A stretch of DNA of 39,717 nucleotides from a virus. Below, piece by piece: positions 8,846 through 17,621 of this stretch (its first letter is position 1; each line of letters opens with the position of its first letter). Where the stretch lies: positions 1 to 39,717 of IMG/VR virus record IMGVR_UViG_3300030382_004862; one strand, 5' to 3'. Position numbers and translations under genes: made by a program. The notes under the pieces are model-generated. The model saw only the letters and a program-made list of their open reading frames with translations. It searched no databases and was not told the DNA's origin.

Positions 8846-9754
8846 ATGGAAATGTTTAATAAAAAGGAGTTGGACAAAAGAATAGGTCCACTCAAAAAAA
8901 GTAAAAACTTAGATGAACTTGAACAAATTGAGGGCTACGTAATACGAAAATGTAGTGAACTTGATATAGAAACAAGTTATGATGTTTTAGCAGAAGAAAT
9001 GCCTTATTTTAAAACAATGGCATATACTGAATTTGCTACTAATTTTTATCTTCAACCATTGAATGTAAAACTTAGAAATGAACAGATGATCGATGCTTAT
9101 AATGATAATATTAAAAAGCCAGATGATTGGTCATCGTATTTAGTAAATAATGTAATAAAAAAATCTGTTAATAAATATCAAGATAGAAAAGATAAAACAG
9201 ATAAATGGCCAGCTAAAGATTACTTAGTAGTATTACCTGGTTCAAATAAAGTAAAAACTAATGTTTGTTTAAATAGATTAAGATTTATATCTAAACAACA
9301 TGGTAATAATGTATATTTTAAACCACATCCAATAACAACACATCAAATCATTGGTGAGTTAAAGGATTTCTTTGGTGAAGCTAATATACTACCTAGAGAT
9401 GTTGATATGTACCATTATATGCAAAAAGCTAAAAAAGTATATACAACACATATAAGTGAAAGCGCTATTTATGCAGCGGTATTAGGTAAAAGAATAGAAC
9501 CAATTGATATTTGGAATAATATACATATGGGATCTTTTGCTTGTATAAATAATCATTTATTTACACATCAAGATAATGTAAAAGAATATATTAATAAAAT
9601 ATTTTCTAGTCCTAAGTCTGGTATTATAAATCCAGCTATAGACAAAAATTGGAAAGATAAAGTAGATAAATATTTTGATTATATTTGTAAAAAAAGAGAT
9701 GTTTATAATTCTTGGTTTATAGATACTAGGAAACCAAAGCAAGAAAAGAAGTAA
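8846..9754 (+). CDS. GT-B-like capsule/teichoic-type glycosyl- or glycerophosphotransferase
   Basis: This is a 302-residue protein. Residues about 127-135 form a hydrophobic strand (YLVVLPGSN), followed by VYFKPHPIT with K159-P-H161-P162, then AKKVYTTHISESAIYAAVLGKRIEPID around 195-220. A KPHP followed by a Ser/Glu-rich HISESAIYAAVLGKR segment is the nucleotide-sugar or CDP-alcohol binding half of KpsS/capsule-synthesis, TagF and sialyltransferase-like GT-B enzymes. The first 120 residues are helical and charged and match no family I recognise. The gene follows the giant fibre after a 59-base A/T-rich gap. It might decorate the Ser/Thr-rich fibres or alter host surface glycans. The family call is moderate; donor and acceptor are unknown. 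Confidence 0.55.
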   Translation: MEMFNKKELDKRIGPLKKSKNLDELEQIEGYVIRKCSELDIETSYDVLAEEMPYFKTMAYTEFATNFYLQPLNVKLRNEQMIDAYNDNIKKPDDWSSYLVNNVIKKSVNKYQDRKDKTDKWPAKDYLVVLPGSNKVKTNVCLNRLRFISKQHGNNVYFKPHPITTHQIIGELKDFFGEANILPRDVDMYHYMQKAKKVYTTHISESAIYAAVLGKRIEPIDIWNNIHMGSFACINNHLFTHQDNVKEYINKIFSSPKSGIINPAIDKNWKDKVDKYFDYICKKRDVYNSWFIDTRKPKQEKK

Positions 9755-9814
9755 AAAGCGTGACAATTGCGTGATAATATAAAAGTGAAATAAAGTTTAA
9801 TTAAATAAAAAATT

Positions 9815-10072
9815 ATGGCAAAAGCAAAACCAACAAAAGTAACTAAAGACGAACTTCTTGAATTACAAAATATTGTAAAAATGGTTAACAATGCCCAGAT
9901 GGATATTGGTAATTTAGAAATACAAAAAGCAAGTGCAATCAGCGCTGCGTTTGAATTTAGAGGAAATCTTGTTGCAAATCAAAAGAAGTTGAAAGAAAAG
10001 TATGGGGACGTTAATATTAATATTACCGATGGTACTATAAAAGGAAAAGAGAATGGGAAAGTTAATACGTAA
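9815..10072 (+). CDS. Small coiled-coil conserved phage protein
   Basis: This is an 85-residue charged protein. Residues 10-68 form one long helix (ELLELQNIVKMVNNAQMDIG, then NLEIQKASAISAAFE and LVANQKKLKEKYGD) and end in VNINITDGTIKG. Proteins with this helix followed by KYG-x-x-x-INI-x-DG are common and uncharacterised in marine phages; I know no function. The start follows a purely A/T leader (TAAATAAAAAATTATGG). Its 3' end overlaps the next gene by 20 bases, suggesting translational coupling. Confidence 0.75.
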   Translation: MAKAKPTKVTKDELLELQNIVKMVNNAQMDIGNLEIQKASAISAAFEFRGNLVANQKKLKEKYGDVNINITDGTIKGKENGKVNT

Positions 10073-10274
10073 AATTAGTGTTGGCAAAGATTATAAAAAT
10101 GAAGCCATGCATTATGCCGTTGGGCAAGAGGTCTATGGTGGACATACCATTTGTGATATAGTAGAAAATGATGATAAGTATAGTATTTTTATAGAAAAAA
10201 ATAAAGATGTTATGCCTTGGAAAGATTTTAATAAAAATATGGCTATATCAATTGAATATAATCTTGAATATTAA
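10053..10274 (+). CDS. Small conserved hypothetical phage protein
   Basis: This is a 73-residue protein beginning MGKLIRKISVGKDYKNEAMH, with a central strand pattern (YAVGQEVYGGHTICDIVEN, then KYSIFIEK) that suggests a small beta barrel. No catalytic motif or membrane segment is visible. It overlaps the previous gene by 20 bases and shares one base with the next (TAATG), so it belongs to a coupled cluster running to the terminase. The function is unknown. Confidence 0.7.
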   Translation: MGKLIRKISVGKDYKNEAMHYAVGQEVYGGHTICDIVENDDKYSIFIEKNKDVMPWKDFNKNMAISIEYNLEY

Positions 10275-10861
10275 TGAAAAGTACGTTTTATTTTTTAATA
10301 AAACCTAAAACAACAAGATATAATAATACTAAAAAAATTGGTGATAAAGAGTTAATTTTAAACTCTGAAGTATTTAATCACAAATATATAAGTAGACACG
10401 CAATAGTTTTAGGTTTACCATCTGAATTCAAAACAAATATAAAAATTGGTGATGAAGTTATAGTGCATCATAATGTTTTTAGAAGATGGCATGATGCTAG
10501 AGGTAAAGAAAAAAACTCTGGTAATTTTATATCAGAAGATCTATATAAAATAAGTATTGATCAAATATTTGCATATAAAAGATGTTCTTGTAATAATATG
10601 TGGAAAGCGGTAAAGGGATATTCGTTTATTAAACCAATACAAAATGAAGTTGGTTTAGAAGCTAAACAAATAGGTATTATAAAATATTCTGATGGTAGTT
10701 TCAAAAAAGGAGAGTTAGTAGGATACCATCCAGCTGGAGAATATGAGTTTATTATAAATAATAATAGACTTTATAGAGTGAATAATAAATTTATTGAAAT
10801 TAAATATGAATATCAAGGAAAGGAAAAAGAATATAATCCAAGCTGGCTACAAAGCAGTTGA
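10274..10861 (+). CDS. GroES-like (co-chaperonin fold) protein, possibly tandem
   Basis: This is a 195-residue protein. Residues about 44-100 read IVLGLPSEFKTNIKIGDEVIVH, a polar loop, FISEDLYKISIDQIFAYKR. That matches the second half of GroES (VKVGDxVLF..., the roof loop, YLIxxESDILAVI). A second copy of the pattern follows near residues 135-180: IGIIKYSDGSFKKGELVGYH, then YEFIINNNRLYRVNNKFIEIKY. Two half-barrels in one chain would give a GroES-like dimer fold. Phage co-chaperonins can cap host or phage GroEL during capsid folding, which fits a position just before the head genes. The mobile-loop sequence cannot be confirmed by eye. Alternatives are a simple beta-barrel virion or regulatory protein. 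Confidence 0.5.
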   Translation: MKSTFYFLIKPKTTRYNNTKKIGDKELILNSEVFNHKYISRHAIVLGLPSEFKTNIKIGDEVIVHHNVFRRWHDARGKEKNSGNFISEDLYKISIDQIFAYKRCSCNNMWKAVKGYSFIKPIQNEVGLEAKQIGIIKYSDGSFKKGELVGYHPAGEYEFIINNNRLYRVNNKFIEIKYEYQGKEKEYNPSWLQSS

Positions 10862-11078
10862 AGAGTTAGTTAAAGTTGCTAAAGAACCTATTGTTGATTC
10901 AGATGATGATATTTCTGCAGATAGATTAAAGAATGCAGCTGCTACTAAGAAATTAGCTATATTTGATGCTTTTGAAATACTAACTAGAATACAAGAAGAA
11001 GAAGCAATATTAAATGATAAACCTTTAGAAAATAAAGAAAAATCATTTAGTGGTTTTGCTGAAAGAAGATCTAAATAA
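10806..11078 (+). CDS. Small helical protein ahead of terminase (candidate small terminase subunit)
   Basis: A TTG at 10794 would extend the frame, but the ATG at 10806 is the better start and gives 90 residues: MNIKERKKNIIQAGYKAVEE. It overlaps the previous gene by 56 bases. The protein is helical and charged, with the segment SADRLKNAAATKKLAIFDAF near residues 38-57 followed by EILTRIQEEEAIL. I recognise the type as common in front of large terminases in Bacteroidota phages, but not a proven function. Position and size allow a small terminase subunit, though no helix-turn-helix is obvious. It ends in TAATG, sharing a base with the next gene. Confidence 0.65.
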   Translation: MNIKERKKNIIQAGYKAVEELVKVAKEPIVDSDDDISADRLKNAAATKKLAIFDAFEILTRIQEEEAILNDKPLENKEKSFSGFAERRSK

Positions 11079-11386
11079 TGGAATTTCTATGTACAAAATG
11101 TGGTGCATGTTGCAGAAAAGCCGGTGAATGGAATGGTGCAGATCATGGTTTACCAATAAATAAAGATGGATCATGTGGACATTTGAAAAATAATCTATGT
11201 TCTATATATGACAAAAGACCGTTAATTTGCAACGTAAGAGAACTTAATAAATATAATAAAAAATTATATCCAGATTTCGATATAAAACAGGCTTATATAG
11301 ATCATACAATTAATGTATGTCATAAATTAATTGATGAAGAAGGGTTAGATGATAGTTATAAGATAGACATTAAAGAGTACGATTAA
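11078..11386 (+). CDS. CxxCxxCC (YkgJ-type) metal or Fe-S cluster protein
   Basis: This is a 102-residue protein. The N-terminus FLCTKCGACCRKAG has the signature CxxCxxCC, followed by DGSCGHLKNNLCSIYDKRPLIC with further Cys residues and the typical IYDxRPxxC block. These define the YkgJ-type zinc/iron-chelating family, often annotated as Fe-S oxidoreductase. Its biochemical role is unclear even in bacteria. It begins on the stop of the preceding gene and ends 3 bases before the terminase. Similar genes occur in other phage genomes, where they may protect or mature host or phage factors. Confidence 0.8.
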   Translation: MEFLCTKCGACCRKAGEWNGADHGLPINKDGSCGHLKNNLCSIYDKRPLICNVRELNKYNKKLYPDFDIKQAYIDHTINVCHKLIDEEGLDDSYKIDIKEYD

Positions 11387-11389
11387 ATT

Positions 11390-13600
11390 ATGTATAAACA
11401 AATTTTATATAAGGTTATAGAACCTATAAAAATAAATACCGTTAAAAGACTTAATAAGTCTAAAAAATGGAAATATGGTTATAACAAAGAAAACGATGTT
11501 ATAGTTATAAGTAAAACAGGTCAAATTGGTGAGATATATGAGATACAAAATCTTAAAATAGCTTTACCAAAAATACCTAAAAAAATTCATAAATTTAATA
11601 GTGACAAATGGGAGGTAACCGCACAACCTCAACCATTAAAAAGAATTAAAACTATATTTGATTGGAAAGAATACCCTAATAATTTTAAAAATCAACATAT
11701 AGATTATATAGAAGAAGAATTTAAAAGAAGAGAAGATGGGTTTTGGTATTACAATAAAGGTGTACCAACCTATATAACAGGCACACACTATATGTACCTA
11801 CAATGGTCAAAAATTGATGTAGGTCATCCAGATTTTAGAGAAGCTAATAGATTGTTTTATCTATTCTGGGAAGCATGCAAAGCTGATCAAAGATGTTATG
11901 GAATGTGTTATTTAAAAAATAGACGTTCTGGATTTTCTTTTATGGCATCTGGTGAGATAGTTAATTTAGCAACAATATCAAGTGATTCAAGATACGGTAT
12001 ACTTTCCAAAACTGGTTGGGATGCTAAAAAGATGTTTACTGATAAGGTTGTACCAATATCGCTTAATTATCCATTCTTTTTTAAACCGATACAAGATGGT
12101 ATGGATCGACCTAAAACAGAATTAGCATATAGAGTACCAGCTAGTAAGTTAACTAGAAGAAAAATAACTAGTAATGAAAAACTAGAAGAGTTAGAAGGTT
12201 TAGATACTACTATAGATTGGAAAAATACAGCGGATAATAGTTATGATGGTGAAAAGTTAAAGCTATTAGCACATGATGAAAGCGGAAAATGGGAGAGACC
12301 TGAAAATATTTTAAATAACTGGAGAGTTACTAAAACTACTTTAAGACTTGGTAGTAGAATTATAGGTAAATGCATGATGGGTTCTACATCTAATGCTTTA
12401 GATAAAGGTGGTGATAATTTTAAAAAACTATATAATAATTCAAATGTTACAAAAAGAAACCGCAATGGACAGACTAGCTCAGGATTATATTCTTTGTTCA
12501 TACCTATGGAATGGAACTACGAGGGATTCATTGATTCTTATGGAATGCCTGTATTTGATACGCCAGAAACAGAGGTTAAAGGACCATATGGTGATTATAT
12601 AGATACTGGAATTATAGATCATTGGCAAAATGAAGTTGATGGTTTAAAAAATGATCAAGACGGTTTAAATGAATTTTATCGTCAATTTCCAAGAACAGAA
12701 GATCATGCGTTTAGAGATGAAACAAAAGGTAGTATATTTAATTTAGTAAAAATATACGAACAAATAGATTTTAATGATTTTGGATCTCATCCTATAAAGG
12801 GTAGTTTTGTATGGGAGAATGGAGTAAAAGATACAAACGTTAAATTTTATCCAGATAAAACGGGTAGGTTTAATATATCTTGGGTTCCACCATTAAGTTT
12901 ACAAAATAACTATTTTATAAAAAATGGTAAAAAACAACCCAGTAATGAGCACATGGGTGCTTTTGGATGTGATAGTTATGATATATCAGGTACTGTAGAT
13001 GGATTAGGATCAAAAGGTTCTCTACATGGTTTAACTAAATTTAGTATGGAAGATGTACCACCCAATACATTCTTTTTAGAATATATAGCTAGACCTCAAA
13101 CCGCTGAAATGTTTTTTGAAGATGTTTTAATGGCGTTAGTATTTTATGGAATGCCATTATTAGCAGAAAATAATAAACCTAGACTTTTATATTATTTAAA
13201 ACGTAGAGGTTATAGAGGTTATTCAATGAATAGACCTGATAAAATTTGGAATAAACTATCTGTTGCAGAAAGAGAAGTTGGTGGAATACCAAATTCTAGT
13301 GAAGATATTAAACAAGCTCACGCTTCAGCTATAGAAAGTTATATACAACAACACGTGGGTTTAAAAGAAAATGGTGAACAAGGTAATATAAATTTTAATA
13401 CAACGCTAAATGATTGGGCTCGATTTGATATTAATAATAGAACAAAGTTTGATGCTACTATTAGTTCAGGTTTAGCAATTATGGCATGTAATAAACATTT
13501 ATATAGACCCAGACCAGCAAGAAACCAAACAACTACAAGTTTTGGTTTTACAAAATACGACAATAAAGGTATGTTATCAAAAGTAATAAATAATGATTAA
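11390..13600 (+). CDS. terL: Large terminase subunit (TerL), DNA-packaging ATPase/nuclease
   Basis: This is a 736-residue protein, the motor that pumps DNA through the portal. Residues about 127-160 (YITGTHYMYLQWSKIDVG) match the start of crAss-like and marine Bacteroidota-phage TerL. The Walker A-like loop is KNRRSGFS at 176-183, a variant of the RRxGKS terminase motif with Phe in place of Lys. Walker B is KLLAHDE with D296/E297. The nuclease half has FGCDSYD near D528, as in RNase H-fold terminase nucleases, with later acidic residues such as those in SSEDIKQAH. It overlaps the portal gene by 8 bases. The family is assigned from motifs, length and neighbours. The missing canonical Lys suggests that an Arg in the loop takes its role, as known for this terminase group. 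Confidence 0.88.
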   Translation: MYKQILYKVIEPIKINTVKRLNKSKKWKYGYNKENDVIVISKTGQIGEIYEIQNLKIALPKIPKKIHKFNSDKWEVTAQPQPLKRIKTIFDWKEYPNNFKNQHIDYIEEEFKRREDGFWYYNKGVPTYITGTHYMYLQWSKIDVGHPDFREANRLFYLFWEACKADQRCYGMCYLKNRRSGFSFMASGEIVNLATISSDSRYGILSKTGWDAKKMFTDKVVPISLNYPFFFKPIQDGMDRPKTELAYRVPASKLTRRKITSNEKLEELEGLDTTIDWKNTADNSYDGEKLKLLAHDESGKWERPENILNNWRVTKTTLRLGSRIIGKCMMGSTSNALDKGGDNFKKLYNNSNVTKRNRNGQTSSGLYSLFIPMEWNYEGFIDSYGMPVFDTPETEVKGPYGDYIDTGIIDHWQNEVDGLKNDQDGLNEFYRQFPRTEDHAFRDETKGSIFNLVKIYEQIDFNDFGSHPIKGSFVWENGVKDTNVKFYPDKTGRFNISWVPPLSLQNNYFIKNGKKQPSNEHMGAFGCDSYDISGTVDGLGSKGSLHGLTKFSMEDVPPNTFFLEYIARPQTAEMFFEDVLMALVFYGMPLLAENNKPRLLYYLKRRGYRGYSMNRPDKIWNKLSVAEREVGGIPNSSEDIKQAHASAIESYIQQHVGLKENGEQGNINFNTTLNDWARFDINNRTKFDATISSGLAIMACNKHLYRPRPARNQTTTSFGFTKYDNKGMLSKVINND

Positions 13601-16004
13601 AACACAAGCAAAATCTAGTTTTCCTAGTCAAGCAGTGCCTGATGTAGAGAAGTCTAGTCAAGAATATGGTTTGCAAGTTGCAAAAGCCATAGAAGGTGAA
13701 TGGTTTAAAGGTGATAACGGTAGTGATAGATATTATAATACACAACTTCGCCACCACGAATTAAGATTATACGCTAGAGGCGAACAAAGTATACAAAAAT
13801 ATAAAGATGAATTATCAATCAATGGTGATTTATCATATCTTAATTTAGATTGGAAACCTGTTCCAATTATACCTAAATTTGTAGATATAGTAGTTAACGG
13901 TATAAGCGAAAGATTATATGATATAAAAGCTTTTTCTATTGATCCTGCTTCTGCAAAAGAAAGAACAGAATATATAGAAGCTGTATTAGAGGACATGAAG
14001 TTTAAAGCATTTAAACAAAATGTTGAAGCACAAACTGGTATTAATACTTTTAAAAATGATCCTGCTAAACTACCTGAAAACGATGAAGAGTTATCAGTTC
14101 ATATGCAATTAGATTATAAACAATCTATAGAAATAGCACAAGAAGAAGCTATATCTAACGTTATGAATCTTAATAAATATGATTTACTAAAGAAACGTTT
14201 GGATTATGATTTGACTGTTTTAGGAGTAGCTGCTGTTAAAAATAGTTTTAACACTGCTGAAGGAATAGTACTAAAATATGTTGACCCTGTTAATTTAGTT
14301 TATTCTTATAGTGAATCACCTTATTTTGATGATTTATGGTATGTTGGTGAAGTAAAAAGAGTTCAAATAAAAGAACTTAAAAAAGAATTTCCAGAAATAA
14401 CATTAGAACAAGTTGAGGAAATAGAGAAAAAATACCAAACACAAGGAGGAGATACATATAATTATAATCCTAATGAAAATAAAGGATATGTTAATTTATT
14501 ATATTTTGAATATAAAACATACAACAATCAAGTTTATAAATTAAAAAAAGGAGCAAGTGGCGGTGATAAAGCTTTAAAAAAAGATGACGAGTTTAATCCA
14601 CCAAAAGATCAAAGAGCAAGATATGAAAAAGTATCAAGATCTATAGAAACATTATATGGTGGTGTGAAATGTGTTGGTCATGATGTTTTGTTTGAATGGA
14701 AGAAAAAAGAAAACATGACTAGACCTAAGTCAGATATAACAAAAGTAGCTATGAGTTATAATATAGTTGCTCCAAGAATGTACAAAGGTAGACCAGAATC
14801 TCTAGTTGGTAGAATGATCTCATTTGCTGACATGATTCAAATAACGCACTTGAAACTACAACAAGTTATGGCTAGAATAGTACCAGATGGTGTTTATTTA
14901 GATGCTGATGGACTTGCAGAAATTGATTTAGGTAATGGTACAAACTATAATCCACAAGAAGCACTTAACATGTATTTCCAAACTGGTAGTGTTATTGGTA
15001 GATCAATGACACAAGATGGTGATTTCAATAATGGAAAAATGCCAATCCAAGAGTTACAATCAAGCGGAAGTCAAGGAAAAATACAAAGTTTAATACAATC
15101 ATATAATTATTATTTACAAATGATAAGGGATGTGACCGGATTAAATGAAGCAAGAGATGGTAGTTTACCAGAAAAACAATCTTTAGTAGGTTTACAAAAA
15201 CTTGCTGCTGCAAATTCTAATACTGCAACAAGACATGTGTTACAAGCTGGAATTTATTTATCTTTAAAGACAGCAGAAGCTGTAGCTTTAAGAATATCTG
15301 ATGTTTTAGAATATTCTAATACTAGAAATCAATTTGTACTTTCTTTAGGTAGATTTAATGTAGGAACTTTAAATGAAGTTAAACAATTACATCTACATGA
15401 TTTTGGTATATTTTTAGAATTAGCACCAGATGAAGAAGAAAAACAATTATTAGAGAATAATATTCAAATGGCTCTTCAAAAAGAGCAAATATTACTTGAG
15501 GATGCTATTGATATTAGAGAAATAAAGAATTTAAAACTTGCTAATCAATATTTAAAGATTAGAAAGAAAAAGAAATTTGAATTAGATCAACAATTACAAC
15601 AACAAAACATACAAGCTCAATCTGAATCTAATGCTCAAGCAGCTCAAGCTGCAGCTGAAGCTGAAATGCAAAAGGAACAAGCTTTAGCAGAGAGTAAGAT
15701 AAGTATTAATCAAGCTCAACTTGAATTTGATATTAAAAAAATGGAAAGAGAAGCTCAAATTAAATTTGATTTAATGGAAAAAGAATTTGAATTAAATATG
15801 AGGTTACAAGACGCGCAAGGCAAAGTTAGTAATGACAAGGAAAAGTATAAAGAAGATCGTAAAGATGATCGTACTAAAATACAAGCATCTCAACAAAGCG
15901 AGATGATTGAACAAAGAAAAAAAGATTTACCAGCTAAGAATTTTGAATCCAAAGGTATGGATAACTTAGGTGGTTTCGACTTGGAACAATTTGAACCAAG
16001 ATAA
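13593..16004 (+). CDS. Portal protein with long C-terminal coiled coil
   Basis: This is an 803-residue protein directly behind the terminase, with the features of podovirus and crAss-like portals. The N-terminal region has WKPVPIIPKFVDIVVNGISE (residues about 88-107), a segment typical of the portal wing. The centre has LVGRMISFADMIQITHLKLQ (residues about 409-428) and the stem/crown segment MIRDVTGLNEARDGSLPEKQ near 510-530. Residues about 640-790 are Gln/Ala/Glu/Lys-rich and strongly coiled-coil, probably the barrel projecting into the capsid. The dodecameric portal is the packaging entry and genome exit. The start ATG lies inside the terminase stop region. Confidence 0.85.
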   Translation: MIKTQAKSSFPSQAVPDVEKSSQEYGLQVAKAIEGEWFKGDNGSDRYYNTQLRHHELRLYARGEQSIQKYKDELSINGDLSYLNLDWKPVPIIPKFVDIVVNGISERLYDIKAFSIDPASAKERTEYIEAVLEDMKFKAFKQNVEAQTGINTFKNDPAKLPENDEELSVHMQLDYKQSIEIAQEEAISNVMNLNKYDLLKKRLDYDLTVLGVAAVKNSFNTAEGIVLKYVDPVNLVYSYSESPYFDDLWYVGEVKRVQIKELKKEFPEITLEQVEEIEKKYQTQGGDTYNYNPNENKGYVNLLYFEYKTYNNQVYKLKKGASGGDKALKKDDEFNPPKDQRARYEKVSRSIETLYGGVKCVGHDVLFEWKKKENMTRPKSDITKVAMSYNIVAPRMYKGRPESLVGRMISFADMIQITHLKLQQVMARIVPDGVYLDADGLAEIDLGNGTNYNPQEALNMYFQTGSVIGRSMTQDGDFNNGKMPIQELQSSGSQGKIQSLIQSYNYYLQMIRDVTGLNEARDGSLPEKQSLVGLQKLAAANSNTATRHVLQAGIYLSLKTAEAVALRISDVLEYSNTRNQFVLSLGRFNVGTLNEVKQLHLHDFGIFLELAPDEEEKQLLENNIQMALQKEQILLEDAIDIREIKNLKLANQYLKIRKKKKFELDQQLQQQNIQAQSESNAQAAQAAAEAEMQKEQALAESKISINQAQLEFDIKKMEREAQIKFDLMEKEFELNMRLQDAQGKVSNDKEKYKEDRKDDRTKIQASQQSEMIEQRKKDLPAKNFESKGMDNLGGFDLEQFEPR

Positions 16005-16031
16005 TTTAACATTTAAAAACAATAACAAATC

Positions 16032-16391
16032 ATGGAACAAAGAATGAAAACTTTCCCAGGTAACATATCAGGATCTGTATTTCAGATAGCTGGTGGTGAT
16101 CCTATAGTACCTCCAACCGATTGTGTATTTGTGGCAATAACAGCTTTAATTGCAACAGATTTTGCTGCTTCAGGTGGTTTAGTTGCAGAAACAGCTACAC
16201 GATGGGCTAATACACAAGATGCTGCTGGTGATTTAGCTGCAGACGCTGAAACAACAGCGGAAGGATCTGGTGGTGTACAAATAGATGCAACAAATTTTGA
16301 TTTACCAGCTGGATGTACAATTTATGGTAAATATACATCAATTGATGTAGGTGCTGCTGGACAAATTATAGCGTATTACGCTAAAAAATAA
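16032..16391 (+). CDS. Small virion protein, possibly head decoration
   Basis: This is a 119-residue protein, rich in Ala, Gly and Thr and acidic, between portal and scaffold. The C-terminal part FDLPAGCTIYGKYTSIDVGA, followed by GQIIAYYAKK, matches a small structural protein frequently found next to head genes in marine phages (aGvTIYGrWTs then IIaY). No enzymatic motif is seen. The role could be capsid decoration or head fibre; this is inferred from position and composition only. Confidence 0.6.
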   Translation: MEQRMKTFPGNISGSVFQIAGGDPIVPPTDCVFVAITALIATDFAASGGLVAETATRWANTQDAAGDLAADAETTAEGSGGVQIDATNFDLPAGCTIYGKYTSIDVGAAGQIIAYYAKK

Positions 16392-16424
16392 AACTTTTAT
16401 TAACTAATTTTATAATATTATATT

Positions 16425-17621
16425 ATGGCAAATGAAAAACAACAAGAGGTTGTTGAGCAAGTAGCTGATGAGAAAATTTCAGCTAAAGTTGTTGAAGAAC
16501 CCAAAAAAGATACTGGCTTCCAGGAAGACGGTACTTTCAAGGTGGATTTGAAAAAACCACCTGTAGAAAAGGAAACCACTAAAGAAAAAGTGGAAGTAAC
16601 AAAGGAGGATGTAAATGATCCACCTGTAAAAACTGAAAGTCCTGTTAAGGAAGAAAAACAGGAAAAAGAAGTTGAAAATACTTCAGTGTTACAAGAAGTA
16701 ACAGATGAAGTTGAAGAAGAAACAACTAACGATTCTGTTGAAGAAACAGAACAATTAGAAGAAAATATTGAAGAAAAAGCTCCAGGAATGGATCTACCGG
16801 AAAACATTGAAAAACTCGTGGAGTTTATGAATGAGACTGGTGGAACGGTTGAGGATTACGTTCGCCTCAACGCGGATTATTCAAATGTTGATAGCGAAGC
16901 ACTCTTGCGAGAGTACTACAAGTCAACAAAACCTCATCTTTCTTCAGAAGAAGTTAATTTCATGTTAGAAGATAACTTTAAGTATGACGAAGAAGTTGAT
17001 GAACCAAGGGACGTTAAGCGAAAAAAACTTGCTTATAAAGAAGCAGTTGCACAAGCTAAAAACCATTTGGAAACTCTGAAGAGTAAATATTACCAAGAAC
17101 TTAAGTTAGGTTCGAAGTTATCTAAAGATCAACAAAAGGCTATAGAATTTTTCAACCGTGAAACTAAAAAGCAAGAGCAGGTTACAGAACAAACCGCAAA
17201 ACAACAATTACATTTTAACAAAGAAACTAACAAGGTTTTTAATGAAAAATTCAAAGGTTTTGATTTTGAAGTTGGAGACAAAAAATATCGTTACAACGTT
17301 AAAGATGTGCAGGAAGCAAGAAAAGCCCAAGCAGATGTGCTAAATGTTTTTAGCAAATACATTAGTAAAGATAATTTACTACAAGATGCAAAAGGCTATC
17401 ATAAATCTTTGTTTGCTGCGAGAAACGCTGACGCTATAGCTAGTCATTTTTATGACCAAGGTAAAGCCGATGCCATTAAGCAAATAACTTCTGAAGCAAA
17501 AAATATAAATGTGGACGGAAGAAAAACTGCTGATGGTATGGTTGATGCTGGTGGACAAAAAGTGAGGGTTATAAGCGGCGATACTAGTTCTAGTAATAAA
17601 TTTCGACTTAAAAATTACTAA
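16425..17621 (+). CDS. Capsid scaffolding protein
   Basis: This is a 398-residue protein. The first 125 residues are disordered and strongly charged (EEP/KKE/VEE repeats). A more ordered part starts at MDLPENIEKLVEFMNETGG, then SEALLREYYKSTKPHLSSEE and VNFMLEDNFKYDEEVDEP, followed by long charged helices. That pattern and the place directly before the major capsid protein are typical of scaffolds in Bacteroidota and marine phages. The LLREYYKSTKPHLSSEEV segment is the best recognisable signature. The protein is expected inside the prohead and lost or degraded on maturation. No protease motif is visible. The start follows an A/T-only leader. Confidence 0.82.
   Translation: MANEKQQEVVEQVADEKISAKVVEEPKKDTGFQEDGTFKVDLKKPPVEKETTKEKVEVTKEDVNDPPVKTESPVKEEKQEKEVENTSVLQEVTDEVEEETTNDSVEETEQLEENIEEKAPGMDLPENIEKLVEFMNETGGTVEDYVRLNADYSNVDSEALLREYYKSTKPHLSSEEVNFMLEDNFKYDEEVDEPRDVKRKKLAYKEAVAQAKNHLETLKSKYYQELKLGSKLSKDQQKAIEFFNRETKKQEQVTEQTAKQQLHFNKETNKVFNEKFKGFDFEVGDKKYRYNVKDVQEARKAQADVLNVFSKYISKDNLLQDAKGYHKSLFAARNADAIASHFYDQGKADAIKQITSEAKNINVDGRKTADGMVDAGGQKVRVISGDTSSSNKFRLKNY

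Noticed and set aside
9755-9814. Bacterial promoter between the transferase gene and the small gene cluster
   Set aside because: TTG and TATAAT-like pieces occur, but in such AT-rich DNA they are expected by chance. No clear Bacteroidota -7 (TAxxTTTG) with correct spacing was found.
10794-10805. TTG start for the small gene before the cluster protein
   Set aside because: An ATG 12 bases downstream in the same frame is more likely, and the extra residues add nothing recognisable.
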